From contig NZ_VIGH01000002.1 in assembly GCF_006704125.1 (NCBI RefSeq), positions 528,904 through 592,903 of the forward strand: a stretch of DNA of 64,000 nt, written 5' to 3'. Each line of letters opens with the position of its first letter. Position 1 is the stretch's first letter. Below are positions 25,941-34,524 of this stretch, piece after piece. Position numbers and translations under genes: made by a program. Under the pieces are notes generated by a model. It saw nothing but the letters and a program-made list of their open reading frames with translations. It made no database searches and was not told the origin of the DNA. Source of the DNA: Rhodococcus spelaei. GTDB lineage: Bacteria; Actinomycetota; Actinomycetes; Mycobacteriales; Mycobacteriaceae.

Positions 25941-27035
25941 CTACCGTTTTCCGAGTTTGCCGACTGCGGGGCCCAATTTGCCGACGGCAGGACGCAGCGG
26001 GACGTCGAGTGCGTCGTAGAGTCCGGGTTCCGCCGCCACCAGCCAGTCGATGGCGCTCACCAGTCGCCCCACCGCGGTGGCGTTTCCGCCCGCCGACCGG
26101 CTGCCGTCCTCGTCGGTGCACTCGACGGACACCTCGATGTGCGGCCGGCCCTCGATGATCACCCGGTGAGCGCCGTCGCCGTCCGGCGGCATCGGCCAGT
26201 CGGTGGCGCAGGTCGGGTGGATGCGGGTGACGTGTTCGATGACGATGCGGGGTTCGCCGTCGACGATGCCCTGCACCTCGAACCGCACCGCGCCCTGGGT
26301 GCCCGCCTCGAAGTCGCCCATCGTCTTGGTGCTGACGGTCTCGTCGAGCGCGCGCCGGTCGAGGGTTTCGCGAATCTCGTCGAGTTCGACGCCGAGGGCC
26401 CGCGCCATCATCCGGACCTGTCCGCCCCACACCATGGTCGGGATCGTCGGCGCGATCATCGGCGGCAGGTAGTCCATCGGCTGTCCCATGCCGACCAGGT
26501 ACCGGACCGAGTCGGGCTGGTCGTAGGTGGAGTAGTCGAAGATCTCCTGGCAGCGGATCACGTCGACGGTGCTGCCGAGCCCGCTGAGCAGCAGCGGCAG
26601 CACGTCGTTACCCCAGCCGGGGTCGACGCCGGAGGCGAACAGGGAGCCACCGCCCTCGGCGATCGCGGCGAGCACCGGGTCCCGCAGTTCGGCGGGAGCG
26701 TTGGTGGGGTCGTACAGCGGGTACAGCGCGGGGCTGACGACCACCGCGCCGGCGCGGATCGCCCGGCAGATGTCGGCGAGGGCGTCGTCGGGCCGGATGT
26801 CCCCGGACGCCGCGTACACCACGGCGCCGGGGCTCGCGGCCAGCACCGCGTCGATGTCGTCGGTGGCCGCGACCCCCAGTTCGAAGTCGAGCCCGGCGAG
26901 TTCGCCGGCGTCGCGACCCACCTTGTCGGGGTTGTGCACGAGAACGGCCGAGAGCTTCAGTGCCGGGTGCGCATCGACAGCTCGGATGGACGCTCGGCCC
27001 ACGTTGCCGGTACCCCAGACGACGGTGGAGATCAT
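25941..27035 (-). CDS. NAD(P)-dependent dehydrogenase, DapB-like Rossmann with DAP_DH_C domain (paralogue 1)
   Basis: The 364-residue oxidoreductase begins with the dinucleotide fold VVWGTGNVGR (5-14), like dihydrodipicolinate reductase. Its C-terminal domain is like that of 2,4-diaminopentanoate dehydrogenase, with FEVQGIVDGEPRIVIEHVTR. Such enzymes act on amino or keto acids; the real substrate is unknown. The C terminus has a 7-residue tandem duplication (PAVGKLG twice) from a roughly 21-bp repeat near 25945-25990. A TAGCGT box lies 8 nt before the ATG, suggesting a leaderless mRNA in addition to read-through from paralogue 2. Confidence 0.8.
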   Translation of the reverse strand: MISTVVWGTGNVGRASIRAVDAHPALKLSAVLVHNPDKVGRDAGELAGLDFELGVAATDDIDAVLAASPGAVVYAASGDIRPDDALADICRAIRAGAVVVSPALYPLYDPTNAPAELRDPVLAAIAEGGGSLFASGVDPGWGNDVLPLLLSGLGSTVDVIRCQEIFDYSTYDQPDSVRYLVGMGQPMDYLPPMIAPTIPTMVWGGQVRMMARALGVELDEIRETLDRRALDETVSTKTMGDFEAGTQGAVRFEVQGIVDGEPRIVIEHVTRIHPTCATDWPMPPDGDGAHRVIIEGRPHIEVSVECTDEDGSRSAGGNATAVGRLVSAIDWLVAAEPGLYDALDVPLRPAVGKLGPAVGKLGKR

Positions 27036-27087
27036 GGCTGGGGACGCTACCGACTTGGAACAGGTTCTCGTGGTCGAATCGGGCGAT

Positions 27088-28155
27088 TCAGGCAGTGACG
27101 GCGTCCGCCCGAATCGTGGCGGACGGGCGCAGCGGGACGTCGAGCGCGTCGTACAGTCCCGGCCCCCTCTCGACGAGCCAGGCGATGGCGTCGACGAGCC
27201 TGCCGACCGTCGTCTCCTCGCCGCAGCGGCCCGCCGCCCGGACCGTCATGTCGATTCGGGGCTCGCCGTCGACGAGCACCCGATGGGTGCCCGCGGCGTC
27301 GCCGGGCAGTGTCGGCCAGTCCGGGGCGCAGGTCGGGTCGATACGGTTGACGTGCTCGATCACGATGCGTGGTTGCCCGCCGACGATGCCCTGCACCTCG
27401 AACCGCAGCGCGCCCTGTCCGCCCGCCTCGAACTTGCCCATGGTGTCGGTCTCGACGGTGACCTCCAGCGCGCGCCGCGAGATCGTCTCGCGGATCTCGT
27501 CGAGTTCGACGCCGAGCGCCCGGGCCAGCAGCCGTACCTGACCGCCCCACACGGTGGTCGGCATTCGCGGAGCCAGCATCGGCGGCAGGTAGTCGAGGGG
27601 CTCGCCCATGCCGACGAGGTAGCGCACCGACCCCGGCTCGTCGTAGTCGGAATAGTCCACGATCTCCTGACAGCGGATCCGGTCCACCCTGGTGCCGAGT
27701 CCGCCGAGCAGCAGCGGCAGGACGCCGGTCGCCCAGTCCGCGTCGACGGAGGTCACGAACAAGGATCCGCCGCCCGATTCGATTGCCTCGCGGATCGGTT
27801 CGCGCACCTGGTGCCGGTCGTCGCGGCTGTCGTACAGCGGGTAGATCGACTCGGTGACCACGACGGCGCCCGCGCGCAGCGCCGCGCAGATGTCGGCGAC
27901 CGCGTCGGCCGAGCGGGTGTTGCCGGACGCCGCGTACACCACCGCGCGGGGCCCGCCGGCGAGCACCGCGGCGGCGTCGTCGGTGGCGGCCACCCCGAGC
28001 GTGCGGCCCAGACCGCCGAGTTCACCCGCATCGCGACCGACCTTCGCGCGCTCGTGCACCAGCACGGCCGCCAGTTCCAGGCCCGGGTGCGCGTCGACGG
28101 CACGGATCGCCGCCCGTGCGATGTTCCCCGCACCCCACACGATCGTCGAGATCAT
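27088..28155 (-). CDS. NAD(P)-dependent dehydrogenase, DapB-like/DAP_DH_C (paralogue 2)
   Basis: The 355-residue tandem paralogue of the gene at 25941 shares the start MIST(I/V)VWG, YLVGMG, YLPPM and GLYDALDVPLRP. The Rossmann motif is IVWGAGNIAR. I chose the ATG at 28155: TACGGT lies 7 nt upstream and predicts a leaderless transcript starting at the ATG, just after the purQ terminator. A longer frame to 28215 runs through that terminator. The closeness to paralogue 1 and conserved neighbouring CMD gene suggest a tandem duplication. Substrate unknown. Confidence 0.8.
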   Translation of the reverse strand: MISTIVWGAGNIARAAIRAVDAHPGLELAAVLVHERAKVGRDAGELGGLGRTLGVAATDDAAAVLAGGPRAVVYAASGNTRSADAVADICAALRAGAVVVTESIYPLYDSRDDRHQVREPIREAIESGGGSLFVTSVDADWATGVLPLLLGGLGTRVDRIRCQEIVDYSDYDEPGSVRYLVGMGEPLDYLPPMLAPRMPTTVWGGQVRLLARALGVELDEIRETISRRALEVTVETDTMGKFEAGGQGALRFEVQGIVGGQPRIVIEHVNRIDPTCAPDWPTLPGDAAGTHRVLVDGEPRIDMTVRAAGRCGEETTVGRLVDAIAWLVERGPGLYDALDVPLRPSATIRADAVTA

Positions 28156-28174
28156 GGGGCGGACCGTAGCAAAA

Positions 28175-28201
28175 GGGCGGACCGGAAAACCCGGTCCGCC
28201 C
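28175..28201 (-). terminator. Rho-independent terminator of purSQ
   Basis: An 11-bp perfect stem GGGCGGACCGG/CCGGTCCGCCC with a 5-nt loop is followed on the minus strand by TTTTG. It lies 22 nt after purQ and just 19 nt before the next gene's ATG, so that gene must have its own start. Confidence 0.85.
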
Positions 28202-28223
28202 TCGTCGCGGTTCACCGTTTCGC

Positions 28224-28901
28224 TCAGGCGGTGAGGACTGCGTCCAGCGCGGAGTAGAACATGCCGAGCCCGTCGTCGCTGGGCCCGGTCAGCGACTCGG
28301 TCGCGTGCTCGGGGTGCGGCATCAGGCCGACGACACGACCGTTCGCGGACGCGATGCCGGCGATGCCACGCTGCGAGCCGTTCGGGTTGTCGCCGGCGTA
28401 GCGGAACACCACGCGACCCTCACCCTCGAGCTCGTCGAGCACCTGCTCGGAGGCCTGGTAGCGGCCCTCGCCCGACTTGAGCGGGATCAGGATCTCGGCG
28501 CCCGACTCGTAGCGCGCGGTCCACGCCGTCGAGGTGGACTCGACCTTCAGCCACTGGTCGCGGCAGATGAAGTGCAGGCCCTCGTTTCGGGTCAGCGCGC
28601 CGGGCAGCAGCCCCGCCTCGCAGAGCACCTGGAAGCCGTTGCAGATGCCGAGCACCGGCATGCCGCCCTTGGCGGCCTCGACGACCTTCCCCATCACCGG
28701 AGCGAACCGGGCGATGGCGCCGCAGCGCAGGTAGTCGCCGTAGGAGAAGCCGCCGGGGACGATGACGCCGTCGACGCCCTTGAGGTCGGCGTCGCCGTGC
28801 CAGAGGCTGACGGCCTCGCCGCCGGCGAGGGTCACCGCACGGGCGGCGTCGACGTCGTCGAGGGTGCCGGGGAAGGTGATGACTCCGATGCGCGCGCTCA
28901 T
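28224..28901 (-). CDS. purQ: phosphoribosylformylglycinamidine synthase subunit PurQ
   Basis: PurQ (225 residues) is the glutaminase that feeds ammonia to PurL. The nucleophile Cys lies in [10 protein letters not shown] and the His-Glu pair in PHPEHATE near the C terminus. The start overlaps the purS stop in a 4-nt ATGA, giving the coupled purS-purQ unit common in actinobacteria. The start motif [21 protein letters not shown] is typical. Confidence 0.97.
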   Translation of the reverse strand: MSARIGVITFPGTLDDVDAARAVTLAGGEAVSLWHGDADLKGVDGVIVPGGFSYGDYLRCGAIARFAPVMGKVVEAAKGGMPVLGICNGFQVLCEAGLLPGALTRNEGLHFICRDQWLKVESTSTAWTARYESGAEILIPLKSGEGRYQASEQVLDELEGEGRVVFRYAGDNPNGSQRGIAGIASANGRVVGLMPHPEHATESLTGPSDDGLGMFYSALDAVLTA

Positions 28902-29137
28902 GCGTCGACGCGCCTCACGGTCCAGTCCTCGATCACGGTGTTCGCGAGCAGGCCCTCGGCGATCTTCTCCAGCTCGGCGTCCTCGACGCTGCCGTCGATC
29001 TCGAGCTCGAAACGCTTCCCCTGGCGGACATCGGACACGCCGGCGAAGCCCAGTCGGGACAGCGCTCCGACGATGGCCTGCCCCTGGGGGTCGAGAATCT
29101 CGGCCTTGGGCATGACTTCGACTACGACACGGGCCAC
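28898..29137 (-). CDS. purS: phosphoribosylformylglycinamidine synthase subunit PurS
   Basis: PurS (79 residues) bridges PurL and PurQ and helps channel ammonia. It contains [16 protein letters not shown] at the start and [12 protein letters not shown] in the middle, both family hallmarks. I used the GTG at 29137, preceded by GAGGAG at about 7 nt, which gives the standard length. An upstream ATG at 29191 would add 18 residues with no conservation. Confidence 0.93.
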   Translation of the reverse strand: MARVVVEVMPKAEILDPQGQAIVGALSRLGFAGVSDVRQGKRFELEIDGSVEDAELEKIAEGLLANTVIEDWTVRRVDA

Positions 29138-29289
29138 GTGCTGCTCCTCGCTTGGTGCTCCGGTACCGCCCGGGAGAATCACGCCGGGCAACTGGCAGTT
29201 TACCGGTCCGCCCGACCACCGTCCGCACCGACCAACTCCCGATCGAGTGAACGGTGCCGCGGGATGTGAACCAGCGCATACTCGGAGGC

Positions 29290-29937
29290 ATGCAGCTCAC
29301 CCACTTCGGTCACTCCTGCCTGCTCGTCGAGCACCTCGGCGCGAAGATCCTCTTCGACCCCGGCACCTTCTCGCACGGCTTCGAGGGCATCACCGACCTG
29401 GACGCAATCGCGGTCACCCACCAGCACCCGGACCACGCGGACCCGGCGCGGCTGCCCGCGCTCGCCGAGGCGAACCCGGGCGCCGCCCTGTACGCCGACC
29501 CTCAGACTGCCGCCCAGCTCGGCGGTCGCTGGGCCGCGGTGCGGCCGGGCGACGCCTTCGACGTAGGCCGAGTACACGTGCGCGGCACCGGCGGACGGCA
29601 CGCAGTGATCCACCCGGATCTGGCCGTCATCGACAACACCGCGTTCCTGCTCGGCGACGACGAGAACCCGGCGTTGCTGCTGCACCCGGGCGACTCGCTG
29701 TACATCCCGCACGAGAAGGTCGACGTCCTGGCGCTGCCCGCGGCGGCGCCGTGGCTGAAGATCTCCGAGGCGATCGACTACCTGCGGGCCGTCGCGCCGC
29801 GCGTCGCAGTCCCGATCCACCAGGCGATCCTCGCGAACGAGGCCACCGGCATCTTCTACGGCCGCTACTCCGAGATGGCGCCGGACGGTACCGAGTTCCG
29901 CGTGCTGGGCGAGGAGTCGAGCGCCGAGGTGTCCTGA
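29290..29937 (+). CDS. MBL-fold metallo-hydrolase (UPF0173-like)
   Basis: The 215-residue metallo-beta-lactamase-fold protein has [11 protein letters not shown] at its start, the metal motif [10 protein letters not shown] (HxHxDH), and a C-terminal PIHQAIL His. It probably hydrolyses a phosphodiester or thioester bond, but the substrate is unknown. The first Met at 29290 gives the usual family N terminus (MQLTHFGHS), but the GGAGG before it is only 1 nt away; a GTG at 29254 is an alternative start. It is divergent from purS and convergent with the VOC gene. Confidence 0.85.
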   Translation: MQLTHFGHSCLLVEHLGAKILFDPGTFSHGFEGITDLDAIAVTHQHPDHADPARLPALAEANPGAALYADPQTAAQLGGRWAAVRPGDAFDVGRVHVRGTGGRHAVIHPDLAVIDNTAFLLGDDENPALLLHPGDSLYIPHEKVDVLALPAAAPWLKISEAIDYLRAVAPRVAVPIHQAILANEATGIFYGRYSEMAPDGTEFRVLGEESSAEVS

Positions 29938-29948
29938 GTTCGGCCGGC

Positions 29949-30326
29949 TCACACCCACTGCACGAGTTGCCACACGATGCCGTTGGGGTCGGCGAACTGG
30001 CAGAAGCGCTCACCCCAGGGCTCGGTCTCGGGTTCGGTGACGACCGTGGCCCCCTCTGCGGCGATGCGGGCGAACTCGGTGTCGATGTCGTCGACGACGA
30101 ACGCGATCAGCAACCCCTGGCCGGCGGGTCCGGCGATCGAGGCCGGCTTGAACGTGCCGAGGCCGGTCCGCAGGAAGATCACGTTGACGCCGGCATCCGG
30201 GTGGGCGAGCGAGACGAAGCCGTCGTCGGCCATCGCCTCGGTGAAGCCGAAATGGGTCTTGGCGAACTCCGCCGAGGCGGTGGTGTCGGCGACGTTCAGG
30301 GACAGGGCGGTGCCGGTGATCTTCAT
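29949..30326 (-). CDS. VOC-family protein
   Basis: The 125-residue glyoxalase-fold protein carries FFLRTGLG-type strands and ends with GERFCQFADPNGIVWQLVQW, the conserved final module. The start MKITGTALSLNV is preceded by GGAGG at 5 nt. It is divergent from a TetR gene at 30410, and a 15-bp dyad lies in the 83-bp gap. This arrangement suggests it is a TetR target, for example a small-molecule resistance or binding protein. No substrate can be named. Confidence 0.85.
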   Translation of the reverse strand: MKITGTALSLNVADTTASAEFAKTHFGFTEAMADDGFVSLAHPDAGVNVIFLRTGLGTFKPASIAGPAGQGLLIAFVVDDIDTEFARIAAEGATVVTEPETEPWGERFCQFADPNGIVWQLVQWV

Positions 30327-30351
30327 GTGACCTCCACGAGACGAGAAAACC

Positions 30352-30366
30352 TTATGCAATGTATAA
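30352..30366. promoter_or_regulatory. TetR operator between VOC gene and TetR gene
   Basis: TTATGCAATGTATAA is an imperfect 15-bp palindrome (one mismatched pair) placed centrally in the divergent gap. Sites of the form TTATACAnTGTATAA are common for TetR_C-domain repressors. It overlaps an AT-rich promoter-like run (TATAAAGTATAG). Confidence 0.65.
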
Positions 30367-30409
30367 AGTATAGCGGGCGCCGGCGTATTCCCACCCGTGG
30401 AGGTACCCG

Positions 30410-31135
30410 ATGGCTCGGGAACTGATCGACCTGTTGTGGCGCGGGCATCCCGACGCGCCGAGGGGCGGCGCGCGCGGACCGCGATCGAAGGTCACCACGT
30501 CGCAGGCCGTCGACGCCGCGATCACCCTTGCCGACGGCGAAGGCCTCGACGCGGTCACGGTTCGTCGACTCGCCGCCGACCTCGGCATCTCCGCGATGGC
30601 GCTCTACACCCACGTCGGATCGCGCGACGACCTGCTCGTGCTCATGGTCGACGCCGTCCGTGCCGGTCAGGACCGGGCACCGTACCCGAGCGACGACTGG
30701 CGCGACCGGGTACGGCTGGTCGCCGAGGAGGAGTTGGCGCTGCACACCACGCACCAGTGGTTGTTTGACGTCACCGATCAGCGCACGTCGTTCGGCCCCG
30801 GCACGATCGCGCAGTACGACCACCAACTGCACGCGTTCGACGCGACGAATCTGGACGACGTGGCACGGGACGCCGCCCTCACGTTCGTCGTGGACTTCGC
30901 CCGGTCCGCGGCGCGCTCACGCCGCCCCGACCCACGGGCCGCCGACATCGCGGCCGTCTGGTCCAGCTGGAACGAGCGCCTCGGCGCGTACCTCGGTGAC
31001 GACTTCCCGCTCGCACGACGTGTCGGCGCCGCGGCAGGAGCAGCGATGAACACGTCGTACAGTCCCGCCGCCGCCTGGAGGTTCGGCCTCGACCGGGTCC
31101 TGGACGCGGTGCAGTCCCTGGTCGACGCCGGCTAG
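30410..31135 (+). CDS. TetR-family repressor (TetR_C-type)
   Basis: The 241-residue regulator has an N-terminal helix-turn-helix around residues 45-75 (VRRLAADLGISAMALYTHVGSRDDLL) and a helical ligand domain. The position of the DNA-binding domain after a 20-residue head resembles tetracycline-type TetR_C members. GGAGG sits before the ATG. It most likely represses itself and the divergent VOC gene through the dyad at 30352-30366. The inducer is unknown. Confidence 0.88.
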   Translation: MARELIDLLWRGHPDAPRGGARGPRSKVTTSQAVDAAITLADGEGLDAVTVRRLAADLGISAMALYTHVGSRDDLLVLMVDAVRAGQDRAPYPSDDWRDRVRLVAEEELALHTTHQWLFDVTDQRTSFGPGTIAQYDHQLHAFDATNLDDVARDAALTFVVDFARSAARSRRPDPRAADIAAVWSSWNERLGAYLGDDFPLARRVGAAAGAAMNTSYSPAAAWRFGLDRVLDAVQSLVDAG

Positions 31136-31139
31136 GACC

Positions 31140-31844
31140 TCACGCCACCGCGGCGATCCCGCCCCGAAGCGGCCAGCGGTAGACCCCGGGGGTCGCCGCA
31201 TGGTGCAGCGCGAGGTCGACGGCGTCGAGCGCGGCCTGTCGGGGCCCGGGCTGCGCGAGCTGCTTGGCGGAGATCGCGAGACGCACCGTTCCCCCGCGGC
31301 GGGCGGCCCGACCCGCGCCGAGCACCAGGGCTCGACACCACCACGGTTCGGTCCGGTGACCCTCGCCGATCCCGAGCACCCGGGCCCGGGTGACGGTGCC
31401 CCGTTCGAGGTCGTGGATTCCGGTCGCGCCGGCGAGCAACCGGAAGCCGGCGCGCGGCAGTGCGGACACCGCACCGGGCGAGGCCTGCCACCGCGGCGCG
31501 GCGAACAGTCGGGTCCGCAGTCCGGTCTCCTCCATCACCCGGTCGGCCGCGAGCAGTCGCAGCGTCGCCTCGTGCGCGGGCAATGCGGCGAATTCGGCCC
31601 GACGCTTCTTGGTGGCGGCCTGGTCGTAACCGTGCAGCACCACGGCGTCACCGCGGGCCTGGCGGCCACGCAGCCACTCCTGGGTCGGCTCGTCCCGGAC
31701 CAGGCGGTACTTGTCCTTGAGTCTGGGCGCGACCAGCAGCGAGAGCGGTACGCCGCGACCGTCCATCTCGGCGGCGAACTCCTCGACCAGCTCCCTGGTC
31801 TCGTCCCTGATTCCAGACACCGACACGATCAGCTCTGCGGCCAT
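31140..31844 (-). CDS. DUF2334-like (polysaccharide-deacetylase-fold) protein
   Basis: The 234-residue protein has a start MAAELIVSVSGIRDETRELV and blocks like LLVAPRLKDKYRL, VLHGYDQ (His-Asp pair in a typical deacetylase position) and LFAAPRWQASPGAV. These match the DUF2334 group of NodB-related TIM-barrel proteins, perhaps acting on a sugar amide. Mycobacteria carry a similar gene near purS (Rv0787), from memory. The ATG at 31844 is chosen because the longer frame would run through the hairpin at 31885-31932. Confidence 0.7.
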   Translation of the reverse strand: MAAELIVSVSGIRDETRELVEEFAAEMDGRGVPLSLLVAPRLKDKYRLVRDEPTQEWLRGRQARGDAVVLHGYDQAATKKRRAEFAALPAHEATLRLLAADRVMEETGLRTRLFAAPRWQASPGAVSALPRAGFRLLAGATGIHDLERGTVTRARVLGIGEGHRTEPWWCRALVLGAGRAARRGGTVRLAISAKQLAQPGPRQAALDAVDLALHHAATPGVYRWPLRGGIAAVA

Positions 31845-31884
31845 GGCCTCAGCGTGCCACCCCAAGGTGAACAGGCGCTGACGC

Positions 31885-31932
31885 GCCCGTGAGTCTTTCT
31901 GGTCCGCCAGGGGGCCGGAAGGACTCACGGGC
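31885..31932 (-). terminator. terminator of glutathione peroxidase operon
   Basis: A 15-bp stem (GCCCGTGAGTCTTTC against GAAGGACTCACGGGC, one mismatch) with an inner GC-rich pairing lies 12 nt after the peroxidase stop and before the DUF2334 start. It has no clear U-run. Confidence 0.65.
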
Positions 31933-31944
31933 GGCGGAGCCGCC

Positions 31945-32439
31945 CTACGGCAGGACGGCCTCGATGGCCGAGACGAGCTCGGGTGCGTCGGGTTCGGTGC
32001 GCGGACGGAATCGGCCGGCGACGGTGCCGTCGGGCGCGATGAGGAACTTCTCGAAGTTCCACTGGATGTCCCCCGCGGCGCCCTCGGCGTCGGCGCTCTT
32101 GGTCAGCTCCGCGTACAGCGGGTGCCGGCCTTCGCCGTTGACCTCGATCTTCTCCAGCAGCGGGAAGGTGACCCCGTAGGTGGTCGAGCAGAACGTCGCG
32201 ATCTCCTCGGGGGTGCCCGGCTCCTGACCCATGAACTGGTTGCACGGCACCCCGACCACCGTCAGCCCGCGATCGGCGTACTCGGTGGCGAGCTTCTCGA
32301 GGCCTGCGTACTGCGGGGTCAGCCCACACTTGGAGGCCACGTTGACCAGCAACACCGCGCGGCCGTCGAAATCGGCCAGCGAGGTGGGCGCCCCACCGAG
32401 GGTGTTGATCGAGATGTCTTGCAGCTGAGGGTTCGTCAT
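31945..32439 (-). CDS. glutathione-peroxidase-family thiol peroxidase
   Basis: The 164-residue thioredoxin-fold peroxidase has its catalytic Cys in NVASKCGLTPQY near residue 36. The tetrad partners are visible as NQFMGQEPG and WNFEKFL. It reduces hydroperoxides, probably with thioredoxin in place of glutathione. It starts 14 nt after the epimerase stop and appears to be the last gene of the TetR-controlled operon starting at 35307. Confidence 0.9.
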   Translation of the reverse strand: MTNPQLQDISINTLGGAPTSLADFDGRAVLLVNVASKCGLTPQYAGLEKLATEYADRGLTVVGVPCNQFMGQEPGTPEEIATFCSTTYGVTFPLLEKIEVNGEGRHPLYAELTKSADAEGAAGDIQWNFEKFLIAPDGTVAGRFRPRTEPDAPELVSAIEAVLP

Positions 32440-32453
32440 GGCGACCACCGTAC

Positions 32454-33413
32454 TCACCCGGTCAGGCGGTCGCCGTCGTGAACGTACGGACTCATCCGCA
32501 GCATCGCCCGCTTGGCGAGGGGCCTGGCCAGCGGCGCCAGGTATCGGCGCCACCCCAGGGTGGCCGCGATGTCGGCGACGATGTCGTCGACGTCGCGTGA
32601 CTGGTAGGCCAGCAGCCGTTGACTCTCCGCGGTGTCCAGCCAGTCGGTCGCATACGGCCTGCCGCTGAACGCGTTGTCCGGCAACATGTCCAGGCTCATC
32701 GCGCCCAGCATCGTGGTCAGGTAGTCGCGATAGGTGAGCTGGCAGCTCGGTCCCCCGCCGAGGAACAGGACACGGCCCCACACCTGCGGCGTCTCGAGTG
32801 CGTTCGCGAGCGCGACGGCCGCGTCGGCGGGATGCAGCACCTCGATCCGGTTGTCGAGGCCGATCTCGAACATGATCGGCTCCGCGGGACGGATGCCGAT
32901 GATCGGGACGTCCGCGAAACGCGGAATGAACCACTCCAGGCCGGACCCCCGCACCAGCTCCTCGCCCGCGATCTTGTGTGCGGTGTAGGCATCGGTCGGG
33001 ACCAGCGGATCGTCGACCCGACGCGGAGGGTCGCGGTGCAGGGTGTGGCCGTGCACGTCGAAGGTGGACGCGAACAACAACTTCGGCGGCCGCGCCTGCG
33101 CAGTACAGGCCCGGACCACGACGCGGGTGCCGTCGACGTTGACCTGCCGCGCGTACTCCGGGTCGTCCTCGCTCGCCGGCGGGATCACCGCCGCCAGGTG
33201 CAGCACCGCCTCGGCCCCTTCGACCGCCGCCGCTACGGTCGCCGGGTCCCGGACATCGCCCCACATCACGTCGACGCCGCCGACGCCGCGGGCCCGGCGC
33301 CTGTCCTCCGGAGTACCGAGGGACAGGCACCGGACTCGATGTCCGCGCCGCTGCAGTTCGGCGAGCACGTGCGAGCCGATGTTGCCGAACCCGCCGGTCA
33401 GCAGCAGCTTCAT
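32454..33413 (-). CDS. NAD-dependent epimerase/dehydratase family protein
   Basis: The 319-residue extended SDR has the Rossmann motif LLTGGFGNIGSHV (4-16) and a catalytic-type YTAHK (Tyr-x-x-x-Lys), with FASTFDVHG before it. Such proteins act on nucleotide sugars or, in actinobacteria, on 3-beta-hydroxy lipids. The C-terminal region is rich in positive residues. The ATG overlaps the stop of the upstream dehydrogenase gene in an ATGA. Substrate unknown. Confidence 0.82.
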   Translation of the reverse strand: MKLLLTGGFGNIGSHVLAELQRRGHRVRCLSLGTPEDRRRARGVGGVDVMWGDVRDPATVAAAVEGAEAVLHLAAVIPPASEDDPEYARQVNVDGTRVVVRACTAQARPPKLLFASTFDVHGHTLHRDPPRRVDDPLVPTDAYTAHKIAGEELVRGSGLEWFIPRFADVPIIGIRPAEPIMFEIGLDNRIEVLHPADAAVALANALETPQVWGRVLFLGGGPSCQLTYRDYLTTMLGAMSLDMLPDNAFSGRPYATDWLDTAESQRLLAYQSRDVDDIVADIAATLGWRRYLAPLARPLAKRAMLRMSPYVHDGDRLTG

Positions 33414-34477
33414 GACCGGATGGTGCCCCGGCCGGGAATCAGCGGAAGGTCGAGCGCGGACAGCAGGCCGGGCTTGGCATCGCCGAGGTACGGGATCGCG
33501 TTGATCGCCCGCATTCCGGTGGCCAGGCAGCCGCCGGTGATCGGGTCGTCGTCGCGTTCGCCGCGGAAAGCGGTCTCCTGGGTGATGTTCGGGCTGCCCT
33601 TGATGATCACGCGGTACACGTCGTTGTCCACCGAGGTGGCGCGCGGCCAGTGGGTGGCCGCGGCGTTGGTGATCCGGTTGACGTGCTCGATGACGATCTT
33701 CGCCTCGTCGCCCACCCAGCCGCGGATCTCGAACCGCACCGCGGCGCACTGGCCCGGTTCGATGACTCCGAAGGGGTACTCGATCGGCTCGGTGGCCGCC
33801 CACTTCTCGTAGACGGTGTCGATCCGGTCCAGCTTCACGCCGACCGCGTCCGCGATCATCGGAATGGTGTGGCCCCACGCGAAGACCAGCACCTCCGGGA
33901 TCTCCAGCACCGCGGGCTGCTCGATCGGGGCGCCGATGCCCATGGTCGGTCCGTAGTCGCCGGCATAGTTGGCGTAGTCCAGCAGTTCCTGCACCCGGAC
34001 GCTGTCGACCCGACCACAGACACCCATCAGCGTCATCGGGAACAGATCGTTGGCGAATCCGGGGTCGATTCCCGTTGTGAAACAGGACTTTCCGCTCTCC
34101 CGGCAGGCCTCTTCGAGCGCGACCTTCATCTCCGGCGGGCACGGCTCGGGATAGACCAACGGCGTCATCGACGTCGACACGACGTGCTTGCCGGACCGCA
34201 GCGCGGCGGTCATGTTGTCGATGTTCTGCACTGCGTACTCGGCGGTCGGGCCGAAGTAGGCGACCGCGTCCGCGTCGGCACGTAGCGCCGCCTCCCAGTC
34301 CGTGGTGGCGGCGAGCCCGACCGGTTCGGCGCCGATCAGGGTGCCGACGTCGACGCCGTCCTTGGCCGGATCGTGCACGATGACGCCGGCGAGTTCGAAC
34401 GCCGGGTGGTCGATGAGCTCACCGATGACGAGCTTGCCGACGACGCCGGTCCCCCAGACGATGACCTTGTGCTTCAT
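33410..34477 (-). CDS. NAD(P)-dependent dehydrogenase, DapB-like/DAP_DH_C (paralogue 3)
   Basis: This 355-residue enzyme is related to those at 25941 and 27088 but more diverged. It starts MKHKVIVWGTGVVGK and has the signature VRFEIRGWVGDEAKIVIEHVNR in the C-terminal domain. AGCAGGAC lies upstream of the ATG at 34477. It is embedded between an SDR and an epimerase, so a shared catabolic or biosynthetic pathway is likely, though not identifiable. The full C-terminal domain is present. Confidence 0.8.
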   Translation of the reverse strand: MKHKVIVWGTGVVGKLVIGELIDHPAFELAGVIVHDPAKDGVDVGTLIGAEPVGLAATTDWEAALRADADAVAYFGPTAEYAVQNIDNMTAALRSGKHVVSTSMTPLVYPEPCPPEMKVALEEACRESGKSCFTTGIDPGFANDLFPMTLMGVCGRVDSVRVQELLDYANYAGDYGPTMGIGAPIEQPAVLEIPEVLVFAWGHTIPMIADAVGVKLDRIDTVYEKWAATEPIEYPFGVIEPGQCAAVRFEIRGWVGDEAKIVIEHVNRITNAAATHWPRATSVDNDVYRVIIKGSPNITQETAFRGERDDDPITGGCLATGMRAINAIPYLGDAKPGLLSALDLPLIPGRGTIRS

Positions 34478-34524
34478 GTCCTGCTGCCTCTCGAAGTATG
34501 ATGTGCGACTGCGGTTTTCGACGG

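Noticed and set aside
29200..29973. 257-aa minus-strand frame opposite the MBL gene
   Set aside because: Shadow; the plus-strand frame has the HxHxDH metal motif and normal codon use.
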